Below are positions 1 to 6,568 of a stretch of DNA of 12,867 nucleotides, one piece after another. Below the pieces are notes generated by a model. The model did no database searches, was not told the origin of the DNA, and saw only the letters and a program-made list of their open reading frames with translations. Every line of letters starts with the position of its first letter. Position 1 is the stretch's first letter. The translations under genes and the position numbers were made by a program. The stretch is from Coraliomargarita sp. CAG:312 (lineage in GTDB: Bacteria > Verrucomicrobiota > Verrucomicrobiia > Opitutales > Intestinicryptomonadaceae). The stretch covers positions 37,562-50,428 of the forward strand of contig FR901623.1 of assembly GCA_000438015.1 (NCBI GenBank). The letters run 5' to 3'.

Positions 1-748
1 GGCGGTATATTTCCCGCCCCGACGCCAATTCCTTTATTTGGCGGAAAATCCAAGGATTCCTAACCGCATGCCTTCCGCACATTACACCGGCGCAACCCGT
101 AGACTTAAAAACCTCCATGGCTTTTTCTGCGGAACTGATGTCGCCATTGGCTATAATCGGAACTCCTGCGCGTCCAACGGCGTAGGCCACAGCCCCATAA
201 TCCGGTTTCCCGCGGTAGAGCTGCTTTACGGTTCTAGCGTGGATTGTTATAAAATCCGGACTCGCTGAACAAACTGCATCTAGAAGTTCGCCGAAATTAT
301 CCGAAGATTCAAATCCTATGCGCATTTTAACGCTAAAAACCCCATCCCAATGCTGCCTGATTGCCTTTGCGATTTCCATAATTTTCTGCACGTCGCGCAA
401 CAATCCTCCGCCAACATTCTTGCGGTATATTTTAGGCGCCGGACACCCTAAATTTAAATCCAGCATCCTAACCTGCGGATAAAATTTTAATGCTTCAATC
501 GCCCTCTTTATATGTTCGACATTCTCTCCTATAAACTGCGCGGCAACGCGGGTTTCCGGAGGAGAGTTTAAAATAGTATCCAATATATGCGGCGAAAGTT
601 CAAAATACTCGTGTATCCTGAAATACTCGGCTATGCAAAAATCCGGCGCCCCCCGACCGCACAAAATTTCGATAAATCCCCGGTCGGTGATATCTTGCAT
701 GGGGGCTAAAAATGTAACCTTTTCATTTAAGCCGAAAGGTGCAGACAT
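1..748 (-). CDS. tRNA-dihydrouridine synthase (Dus family), 3' end beyond the window
   Basis: FMN-dependent enzyme that reduces uridine to dihydrouridine in the D-loop of tRNAs, in the cytoplasm. 249 codons are visible from the ATG at 746-748; the C-terminal helical tRNA-binding part is cut off by the left edge. Family blocks in order are: a start-of-barrel block LAPMQDITDRGF (about 14-25); LNLGCPAPK (99-106) with the catalytic Cys at 102; VGGGLLRD (112-119); KMRIGF (141-146); ITIHARTVKQLYRG (167-180) with the His/Arg pair; PIIANGDI (197-204) and MCGRHAVRNPW (223-233), which bind the FMN phosphate. The start is five bases past the stop of the upstream DUF151 gene, so the two are probably co-transcribed and translationally coupled; only a weak AAAAGG lies upstream. 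The first block (PMQDITDRGF) departs from the commoner PMAGVTDxPFR. Which Dus subfamily it is (A, B or C type) I cannot say. Confidence 0.93.
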   Translation of the reverse strand, partial: MSAPFGLNEKVTFLAPMQDITDRGFIEILCGRGAPDFCIAEYFRIHEYFELSPHILDTILNSPPETRVAAQFIGENVEHIKRAIEALKFYPQVRMLDLNLGCPAPKIYRKNVGGGLLRDVQKIMEIAKAIRQHWDGVFSVKMRIGFESSDNFGELLDAVCSASPDFITIHARTVKQLYRGKPDYGAVAYAVGRAGVPIIANGDISSAEKAMEVFKSTGCAGVMCGRHAVRNPWIFRQIKELASGREIYR

Positions 749-753
749 CGGAA

Positions 754-1188
754 TCAAACGCCTTTTAATTTCTTTAGCGCCTCGCTCATATCTTCAAGAG
801 TGGACAAGATTCTCTCGGATATAAATATTGGAGCGCCAGCTCGGGCGGCTATTGCAAAAGTATCGCTTGGACGCCCGTCAACCTCTATAATCTTGCGCCC
901 GAGTTCATTAACCATCTCTACGGTTATCCGCGTGAAAAAAGTGCCATCGTCTACATGGTAAATCAAGACGCTTTTGACGGTGCAGTCCAACCCGTCCAAA
1001 AGATGGACTAAAAACTCGTGCGTCAAAGGGCGCTCGGCATGATACCCGTCCAAAGCGGCCTGAAGAGCCGTTCCGCGCGTTCTGTCCATATATATTATAA
1101 AAACTTTTTTGTCGGCACGCAAAAAAACAGCGTATCCGTACGGGGAAGGACAAACGTCAACGATTTCGGCTCTGACAATATCGTTCAT
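754..1188 (-). CDS. DUF151 / bifunctional nuclease (BFN) domain protein
   Basis: A 144-residue single-domain protein of the DUF151 (BFN, PF02577) family. Members were named for DNase/RNase activity in a plant homologue; the bacterial role is poorly defined. The diagnostic features are an N-terminal strand with YAVFLRADKKVFIIYM (about 19-34), the R-P-L-T-H-E-F-L-V-H-L-L helix (about 53-64), the strand VKSVLIYHVDDGTFFTRITV (about 71-90), and the core motif EVDGRPSDTFAIAARAGAPI (102-121) followed by FISERIL. In typical members the core reads D-A/S-R-P-S-D-A-I-A-L-A-L-R, so this copy keeps the key R-P-S-D. The length is normal for a stand-alone BFN protein (many are 140-200). The ATG at 1186-1188 is preceded by an A-rich stretch (AAATAAAGAA) rather than a real ribosome-binding site. 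It stops five bases before the Dus start and begins after the rpsT terminator, so it probably heads its own two-gene operon. Confidence 0.85.
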   Translation of the reverse strand: MNDIVRAEIVDVCPSPYGYAVFLRADKKVFIIYMDRTRGTALQAALDGYHAERPLTHEFLVHLLDGLDCTVKSVLIYHVDDGTFFTRITVEMVNELGRKIIEVDGRPSDTFAIAARAGAPIFISERILSTLEDMSEALKKLKGV

Positions 1189-1205
1189 TTCTTTATTTGC
1201 GGTCT

Positions 1206-1234
1206 TTTATAATTGAGCTTAAGGCGCAACAATT
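1206..1234 (-). promoter_or_regulatory. weak candidate promoter for the DUF151-dus operon
   Basis: On the minus strand a TATAAA box (plus-strand 1206-1211) lies 17 bases before the DUF151 start codon. A poor TTGTTG/ATTGTT -35 sits 15-17 bases further upstream. The position fits, because it falls between the rpsT terminator and the gene, but the -35 match is weak and the region is AT-rich. Confidence 0.25.
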
Positions 1235-1244
1235 AAAATATCGT

Positions 1245-1291
1245 AAAAAAACAAAAACTTTCGACCCCAAAATGCAAAAGAATCGAAAGTT
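1245..1291 (-). terminator. rho-independent terminator downstream of rpsT
   Basis: Read on the minus strand, a perfect 9-bp inverted repeat (AACTTTCGA at 1283-1291 pairing with TCGAAAGTT at 1256-1264; loop of 18) is followed at once by TTT-G-TTTTTTT (1255 down to 1245). It lies about 40 bases past the rpsT stop codon. The T-run is only on the minus-strand side, so it is directional and ends rpsT transcription before the DUF151 gene. The stem is AT-rich and the loop long, so readthrough is possible. Confidence 0.75.
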
Positions 1292-1310
1292 GTTTAAAAT
1301 TTTACAAATT

Positions 1311-1325
1311 GCGCAAAATTTGCGC
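1311..1325. repeat. short inverted repeat just after the rpsT stop
   Basis: GCGCAAA-A-TTTGCGC is a 7-bp perfect inverted repeat. It overlaps a second one, CAAATT (1305-1310) with AATTTG (1317-1322), so the two hairpins would compete. It has no T-run of its own. It may protect the 3' end of the rpsT mRNA; no specific role can be shown. Confidence 0.4.
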
Positions 1326-1332
1326 TATAAAA

Positions 1333-1590
1333 TTACTTGGCCAATTTCGCTGCAGCCTTAGCAAGCCTGCTCTTTGTGCGTGAGGCCTTGTTCGGATGAA
1401 CGATGCCTTTCTTTACGGCCTTATCGACTGCCGAAGCCAACGCCGCGCCCTTCTCTTTTAGAGTTTCTGCATCCTTGCTGGCGGCCGCAGCCTTTGACAA
1501 GGTCTTTATGCGACTGCGCACTTGGCGGTTCCGCTCCGTACGTGTAGCTGTTCTGCGAATATCTTTTTTAGATGATTTGTTATTTGCCAT
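1333..1590 (-). CDS. rpsT: 30S ribosomal protein bS20
   Basis: An 85-residue, very basic, Lys/Ala-rich helical protein that binds 16S rRNA in the small ribosomal subunit. The N-terminal MANNKSSKKDIRRT, the block RNRQVRSRIKTLSKAA (20-35) and the C-terminal block KKGIVHPNKASRTKSRLAKA (about 60-79) are the standard bS20 signatures, and the length is typical. The start is ATG (1588-1590), not the UUG used in E. coli, and no Shine-Dalgarno sequence is visible in the preceding 25 bases. It is a monocistronic unit with a candidate promoter at 1672-1701, a leader of about 75 bases and a terminator at 1245-1291. It is transcribed away from the glycosidase array. In E. coli, S20 represses its own translation through its leader; here that is only a possibility. 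Confidence 0.97.
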   Translation of the reverse strand: MANNKSSKKDIRRTATRTERNRQVRSRIKTLSKAAAASKDAETLKEKGAALASAVDKAVKKGIVHPNKASRTKSRLAKAAAKLAK

Positions 1591-1640
1591 GTTTTAACTG
1601 CTGCTAATTAAATTTTGAAAATTAAGGAACTAGCAAATCC

Positions 1641-1676
1641 ATACTTGGCAAGCTTGTAAAGCTTTTTTTCAAGTAT
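1641..1676. repeat. nested inverted repeats in the rpsT leader/promoter
   Basis: An outer pair ATACTTG (1641-1647) / CAAGTAT (1670-1676) encloses AAGCTT-GTA-AAGCTT (1650-1664), a 6-bp stem with a 3-base loop. The inner hairpin would sit at or very near the 5' end of an rpsT transcript started by the promoter at 1672-1701. On the plus strand the inner hairpin is followed by seven Ts (1663-1669), but no plus-strand transcript is expected to arrive here. Confidence 0.5.
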
Positions 1677-1701
1677 ATTTTAAGTTTAATGCAAATTTCA
1701 A
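1672..1701 (-). promoter_or_regulatory. candidate sigma70 promoter of rpsT
   Basis: Read on the minus strand: TTGAAA (plus 1696-1701), an 18-base spacer, then TATACT (plus 1672-1677). Each box matches 5 of 6 of the consensus. The predicted start near 1665 gives a leader of about 75 bases. Confidence 0.55.
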
Positions 1702-1746
1702 TACCTAGGATTTAAAATTTAAACGCTAAAAGCGCCACTGCTACCG

Positions 1747-1760
1747 AAATTTGCAAATTT
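1747..1760. promoter_or_regulatory. perfect 14-bp palindrome, candidate operator of the array
   Basis: AAATTTGCAAATTT is identical to its reverse complement, and its centre is the proposed -35 box of the array promoter. A related half-site, GCAAATTT, occurs at 1691-1698 across the rpsT -35 box. A protein bound here would block RNA polymerase at the array promoter. AT-rich palindromes can arise by chance, so this is a candidate only. Confidence 0.4.
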
Positions 1761-1779
1761 ACTTGCCCTTTTCTAAAAT
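1751..1779 (+). promoter_or_regulatory. candidate sigma70 promoter of the glycosidase operon
   Basis: TTGCAA (1751-1756), a 17-base spacer and TAAAAT (1774-1779). The -35 matches 4/6, the -10 matches 5/6, and the spacing is ideal. Transcription would start near 1786, about 8 bases before the first ATG (1794), giving an almost leaderless mRNA, which fits the absence of a ribosome-binding site. Confidence 0.45.
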
Positions 1780-1793
1780 GAAAATATTGCTTA

Positions 1794-4175
1794 ATGTTTA
1801 TGAGTAATTCCATTTTATTCGATTGGGGGAAATTTTTATTATTCTTTGCAATATCCTCGTCCTTTCTTTGCGCCCAAGACGGCAAAACCATAATGGACGG
1901 CTTCGGCGACACGCAGAAATACAACCTGTACAATATCGAAGCAGTAAATGTCTCCGACGATATGCAAAAATTTGAAATAGATACTATTTCTAAAAATATA
2001 GGAGGATGGCAAAAAATTTTTGGGACAAAACCCGGCGTTTTGGAAGACGGCAAAAACTATCTAGTAAAATTTAAATACAAGACATTCTGCCCTGACGCCG
2101 AAGGCAGATACCCGCAATTTATAGTAAGGCAGGAAAAGGACGGAAATATATTGTGCGACACCAATGTATATAACGAACCTATGTCTCCCAATGGGTACAG
2201 GCAAATGAAAATTAAGCTCACCGGAAACTCCTTAAACGGCGAGACGGTTTTTTCAATCAACAGCGTAAACGGAATAAAGATGGCCATAAAGGACTTTTCC
2301 ATCGAAGAAGGCTTCGGGGAAAGGTTTCTTCCGGCAGACCAAGCCGGAGACCCATATACAAATTTTGGAGAACTTCCAACCGGCGCAAAAGAATTCGATG
2401 TCGACCTGCCGAATCCAGAAAAAGAAATTGTCGTCAACGCGGCAGACTTCGGGGCGACAGAAGATTCTCCAAGCATATTGGGCGCCTTAAATAAAGCCTT
2501 GGACCACTGCAAAAAAATAGGGGCGTCCAAGCTTGTGCTTCCGCGAGGAACATACAAAATTACCGAAGACGGCTCAATAAACATAGATTCATTTAAAGAC
2601 TTTACATTTGACGGCTGCGGATCGACGCTGGTTTACCTGAAAAAGAAGGGCGCGAATATGTCTATTTCAAACGGCCTTCGCGTAAAGGTAGCAAATTTAA
2701 ACTTTGATTGGAACTGGGACGCGGATCCTCTTGCAAGCGTCGTGGAAGTAGTGAATATTTTTAACGACGGCAAAAACAACGGTTATGTAGATTTCAAATT
2801 CGTCGAATACGACGTTTTTCCGCGAAAAGACGCCCGCATGGCGCTGATTTCAATGTACGATCCCAAAACAAAATCCGTAGGAATGGAAGGCTCTTTCGAC
2901 AGGGGATACGAAATGCCCGCAGGGAACAAGCGCAACAAAACCGAATGGGTCGCGGACAATATCATAAGAATCCACCAAAACGGATTGGGCGCATTTAAAA
3001 AAGGACAAATGTTCAGAATGCAGCATTATTACTACGACATGAATTGCTGTGTAATGTACAACAACAAGCATTTGACCCTGCAAAATATAAATGTCTGGTC
3101 GTGCTGCGGACACGCCTTTACAGTCGCAGGGCAGCAAAAGTACTGGCACTTCGACAATGTAAACATAGTGCGCCCGCCAAATGCAAAAAAGCGCGCAATA
3201 ACCTGCACCGCAGACCACTTGCACATATCCCACTCGCAGGGATTTTTCAAAATGGAAAACTGCGAATTTTCCCTAGGCGCCGACGACTGCATCAATATGC
3301 ACGATTGCTCCCTATTTATGCGCCCTTCAGGCGAATATACTATGCAAACCGCTTCTTCTCGCAACGGAATATGGACAATAAGAAAGGGAGCCAAAGTTGA
3401 AATAAGGCACGGAGACTACTCTCCAAGCGGAGTCTTTGCGAAGGTTGAAGACATAGTTCCAGTGCAAAACAAAAGGAATTTTTACGAAGTCGTGTTCGAC
3501 ACCCCAATTCCCAAAGAAAAATCCGACGGTTTCATAATATTCAACTGGGAAGACTACGACACGCGTAACATAATAGTGCGCAACTGCTATTTCCACGACA
3601 ATAGAGCCCGCGGGATACTGATTCTCGCCAGGGATGTCACAATTGAAAACTGCAGATTTTACCATAACGAAATGGGCGCAATAAAAATAGAAACGGGATA
3701 CACGTTCAATTTGTGGAGCGAAGGCTACGGAGTCGAGAATGTCGTCATAAGAAACAACATATTCGACACATCCAATCCTTTCGACATGAAAAACGATGGC
3801 AGGGCTCGCGATATATATATGGGCATATATATGAAAACCGATCCTTCTCTGGAACAAACAATGTACCCAATATTAAACAACATTCTCCTTGAGAAGAACA
3901 CATTCAAGGACACTTTCGGCTTATTGGCGTTCATAGCGTCAACCGGCAACTTGACAATACGCGACAATACTTTTATAAACGAAACCCCGCGCAAAAAACC
4001 GTTCGACTACCGCGGAAATTTTTACGTCACGCACTCCACAAATACAAAAATCGTAAACAACACCTGGATAAAATCCCCCAATGTCCCGAATCCAGGAGTG
4101 CTTGTGGACAGAAATACGGTAAAAAGACTCGTTTTTAAGGGCAATAAAGTTGCGGATAAAATACCGCTGGAGTAA
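1794..4175 (+). CDS. secreted GH110-like beta-helix glycosidase, array copy 1
   Basis: 793 residues. A signal peptide runs to about residue 27 (hydrophobic FLLFFAISSSFLCA, cleavage likely after CA). An N-terminal domain (about 30-185) has the alternating strands and closing KDFSIEEG strand of a galactose-binding-like carbohydrate module. The linker LPTGAKEF (194-201) leads to the beta-helix entry IVVNAADFG (212-220) and HCKKIGASKLVLP (238-250). Then come DWNWDADPLAS (305-315), a first barrel-like insert, RMQHYYYDM (408-416), TADH (472-475), ADDCINMHD (496-504), a second insert containing RHGDYSP (538-544), NRARGILI (603-610) and IETGYTF (632-638). The order matches GH110 alpha-galactosidases as I remember them. 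Asp474, Asp497 and Asp498 are the likely catalytic residues. Either ATG (1794, or 1800 in the same frame) could be the start; neither has a Shine-Dalgarno site. It is the first gene of the operon. Exo-alpha-galactosidase activity is inferred; another beta-helix hydrolase or lyase activity is possible. Confidence 0.75.
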   Translation: MFMSNSILFDWGKFLLFFAISSSFLCAQDGKTIMDGFGDTQKYNLYNIEAVNVSDDMQKFEIDTISKNIGGWQKIFGTKPGVLEDGKNYLVKFKYKTFCPDAEGRYPQFIVRQEKDGNILCDTNVYNEPMSPNGYRQMKIKLTGNSLNGETVFSINSVNGIKMAIKDFSIEEGFGERFLPADQAGDPYTNFGELPTGAKEFDVDLPNPEKEIVVNAADFGATEDSPSILGALNKALDHCKKIGASKLVLPRGTYKITEDGSINIDSFKDFTFDGCGSTLVYLKKKGANMSISNGLRVKVANLNFDWNWDADPLASVVEVVNIFNDGKNNGYVDFKFVEYDVFPRKDARMALISMYDPKTKSVGMEGSFDRGYEMPAGNKRNKTEWVADNIIRIHQNGLGAFKKGQMFRMQHYYYDMNCCVMYNNKHLTLQNINVWSCCGHAFTVAGQQKYWHFDNVNIVRPPNAKKRAITCTADHLHISHSQGFFKMENCEFSLGADDCINMHDCSLFMRPSGEYTMQTASSRNGIWTIRKGAKVEIRHGDYSPSGVFAKVEDIVPVQNKRNFYEVVFDTPIPKEKSDGFIIFNWEDYDTRNIIVRNCYFHDNRARGILILARDVTIENCRFYHNEMGAIKIETGYTFNLWSEGYGVENVVIRNNIFDTSNPFDMKNDGRARDIYMGIYMKTDPSLEQTMYPILNNILLEKNTFKDTFGLLAFIASTGNLTIRDNTFINETPRKKPFDYRGNFYVTHSTNTKIVNNTWIKSPNVPNPGVLVDRNTVKRLVFKGNKVADKIPLE

Positions 4176-4229
4176 TATCAACGCCACGCATACTAAATAT
4201 AGAAAAATAGAGACTAAATCTTCGGCTTT

Positions 4230-6560
4230 ATGAGAAAATTATTTATCGCGCTCTCACTGCAAGCTGCAATATCAATTCAAAACGCACTATTGGCACAGCC
4301 CACAACCGAAGCAGTCTCTGGGTTCGGAGATTTGGACAAGCTAGAATATAGATTGGACGTTTCAAAATTTTCGGACGACGGACAATCCGTAGATATCGAC
4401 ACCGCAAACTCCGGAAACTGGAGCGTTTGGCTAAAGACAAAAAAAGGCGTTATTTTGCCCAACAAAAATTATATAATTTCGTTCTCATACCAGATATTAC
4501 CCGGCGCGGACGAAAGATCAAGGCTGCACTTGCTTGTGCGCCCGCTCTCAAAAATAACGCCGGAAGACGACTGCCTGCGCGTCGATGAATCTACCGTCTC
4601 TGAAAAGATGAAGAAAGTGGTCTTGTCAGTAAAGACCCAGTCAGCTGGCGACTACGCCTTTCAAATCCATATGGGGGGAAAATTCAAGGCGAAACTAGAA
4701 AATTTAAAGATATACGAAGGGTCTTTTGAAAAATTTGTGCCGTTTTCCGAACACTCCGCCCAGTGGAATGGCAAAATAAAAGACCTCCCCACGGGCGCAA
4801 AGGAATTCGACGTAGAGCTTCCTAAGCCCCAAAAGGAAATTGTCGTAAACGCCGAAGATTTCGGGGTGACGCCTTTCTGTACAACCGTAAGGGAATCTCT
4901 AAATAAGGCGATAGAACACTGCAAAAAGATCGGTGCATCCAAGCTTGCGTTAAAAAAAGGCATTTACTACGTATCTCAAAACGACCCAATAAAGTTTGAA
5001 AAAATGGCGGATTTCACGTTCGACGGCGGCGGGTCAACTTTTGTCTTCTACAAAAAATACGGCAGCAATTTCAACGTTAACAATTGCCTGCGGGTCCGCC
5101 TCACAAATTTCAATATTGACTGGGATTGGGACAAAGACCCTATCGCCTCAATAGTTAAAATCGAAAACATAGGCAAAGACGCCGACGGGAACTTTATAGA
5201 TATAAAATTTGTGGACTACGATAAATTCCCGAAACAAAATGTGCGCTTTGTAATAATGACCCCATACGATCCAGTAGCAAAGGCAGTGGGAGTCGAAGGA
5301 GGCAAAGAATATAATTTCGGAAACAACGACGGTAAAAACAACCCAAAAAACAAATGGCTTTCCGGCAATCAAATCAGGGTTTGGGTTCGGCAAACCCAGC
5401 CATTCTTTAAAGTCGGCGGATATTGCAGGCTTGTCCACTACTCATACGATATGGGATGCATAACCCTCGACAGCAACAAGCATCTTACGATGGACAATAT
5501 AAACATATATTCTTGCTGCGGGCATGGAATCGCCATCCACGGATCGCAACAATACTGGCATTTCAAAAATTTTAATATTGTAATCCCCAACGACGGGAAC
5601 AAGCGGCGCTGCATTACCTCCTCTGCCGACCATTGCCATATAATCAATTCAAAGGGATTCTTTAAAATGGAGAACTGCGAATTCTCCTACGGGTGCGACG
5701 ATTGCATCAATATGCACGACAATTCTGTATTCGCCCGCAAAACTTCCGAATTTGCGCTCACCGGCAAGCGGATGGGCAACAATTTAAAAGTCGGGGACAC
5801 AGTGGAATTTAGGCATGGAGACTATTCTCCAGCAAATTATACCGGCAAAATAGCCTCGATAAAACTTATAGACAAGAAAAACAATATTTGGGAAACAACT
5901 TTTGAGAATCCGCTTCCTGAAGTAAAAGACGACGGTTTTGTGCTTTTTAACCACGACTTTAATACGCACAACGTAATTGTCCGCAACTGCTTTTTCCACC
6001 ACAACCGTGCGCGTGGAATTTTGATTTTAGCCAGGGACGTGACAATTGAAAACTGCCGTTTTTGGCGCAATGAACAAGCAGGAATCAAGATAGAAACCGG
6101 CTATACATACGACTTGTGGTGCGAAGGATACGGAGTAAACAATATAAAAATTTCAAATAATACTTTCGACACGGTCAATCCAACAGGAACCCGAAACCAA
6201 AACTTTGAACGGGATATATTTATTGGCACTTATTTAAAGAGGGATCCTTCTTCGGAGCACACATCATATCCGATTCTTTCAAACATCCTCATAGAAAACA
6301 ACACATTTAAAGACACTTTTGGGCTCTGCGCCTATATAGCTTCCGCCGGCAATGTAATTGTGCGCAACAATTCGTTTTACGCCGAAACGCCGCGAGAAAC
6401 GCCACAAAAATACCGCGGAGGGTTCAGAATTCAAAATTCCGAAAATATAAAAGTAGTAAACAACCGCTACAATAAGTCTCCGCTTTTTAAAGAGCTCGGC
6501 GTTAGCTACGACACGCGCACTTCAAAGGGGATTGTCGTTGAAGGAAACACAATAGATTAA
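4230..6560 (+). CDS. secreted GH110-like beta-helix glycosidase, array copy 2
   Basis: 776 residues with a signal peptide ending near residue 22 (ALLA, then Q). The N-terminal module (about 25-170) shares the VSGFGDLDK opening with copies 1 and 5 but little else. The linker is LPTGAKEF (186-193), and the helix begins at IVVNAEDFGV (204-213). The signature DWDWDKDPIAS is at 297-307. SADH carries Asp467, and CDDCINMHD (489-497) carries Asp490 and Asp491. RHGDYSP is at 528-534, NRARGILI at 592-599 and IETGYTY at 621-627. This is the most divergent core of the five: the usual R-M-Q-H-x-Y-Y-x-M block is R-L-V-H-Y-S-Y-D-M, and M-G-A-I-K is Q-A-G-I-K. A different substrate preference is therefore plausible. 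It lies 54 bases after copy 1, the largest gap in the array, and I found neither a terminator nor a convincing promoter in that gap. No Shine-Dalgarno site precedes the ATG. Confidence 0.75.
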   Translation: MRKLFIALSLQAAISIQNALLAQPTTEAVSGFGDLDKLEYRLDVSKFSDDGQSVDIDTANSGNWSVWLKTKKGVILPNKNYIISFSYQILPGADERSRLHLLVRPLSKITPEDDCLRVDESTVSEKMKKVVLSVKTQSAGDYAFQIHMGGKFKAKLENLKIYEGSFEKFVPFSEHSAQWNGKIKDLPTGAKEFDVELPKPQKEIVVNAEDFGVTPFCTTVRESLNKAIEHCKKIGASKLALKKGIYYVSQNDPIKFEKMADFTFDGGGSTFVFYKKYGSNFNVNNCLRVRLTNFNIDWDWDKDPIASIVKIENIGKDADGNFIDIKFVDYDKFPKQNVRFVIMTPYDPVAKAVGVEGGKEYNFGNNDGKNNPKNKWLSGNQIRVWVRQTQPFFKVGGYCRLVHYSYDMGCITLDSNKHLTMDNINIYSCCGHGIAIHGSQQYWHFKNFNIVIPNDGNKRRCITSSADHCHIINSKGFFKMENCEFSYGCDDCINMHDNSVFARKTSEFALTGKRMGNNLKVGDTVEFRHGDYSPANYTGKIASIKLIDKKNNIWETTFENPLPEVKDDGFVLFNHDFNTHNVIVRNCFFHHNRARGILILARDVTIENCRFWRNEQAGIKIETGYTYDLWCEGYGVNNIKISNNTFDTVNPTGTRNQNFERDIFIGTYLKRDPSSEHTSYPILSNILIENNTFKDTFGLCAYIASAGNVIVRNNSFYAETPRETPQKYRGGFRIQNSENIKVVNNRYNKSPLFKELGVSYDTRTSKGIVVEGNTID

Positions 6561-6568
6561 TACATTAC

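Noticed and set aside
1650..1669. Plus-strand terminator (AAGCTT hairpin followed by seven Ts)
   Set aside because: Everything to the left is on the minus strand and no plus-strand gene precedes it, so a terminator in this direction has nothing to stop. It is better read as part of the rpsT leader.
1794..1900. Lipoprotein signal in array copy 1 (S-S-F-L-C-A-Q)
   Set aside because: The residue before Cys is Leu, not Gly, Ala or Ser, so the lipobox rule is not met. Ordinary signal peptidase I cleavage after Cys-Ala fits better.
2505..2525. Runs of seven As in the conserved H-C-K-K-I-G-A-S-K block as programmed frameshift sites
   Set aside because: They encode Lys-Lys in frame, the frame stays open for hundreds of codons on both sides in every copy, and no alternative product is visible. 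Copies 2 and 5 encode the same residues without slippage signals nearby.
3024..3857. Long antisense open frames under the array genes (for example 3327-3857 and 6943-7560 on the minus strand)
   Set aside because: They recur as shadows opposite conserved coding sequence, show no family motifs and have no start context. The plus-strand frames are clearly the real genes.
4176..4229. Internal promoter or terminator in the largest gap of the array
   Set aside because: The 54 bases contain no inverted repeat with a T-run and no pair of boxes at workable spacing. A continuous operon is the simpler reading.
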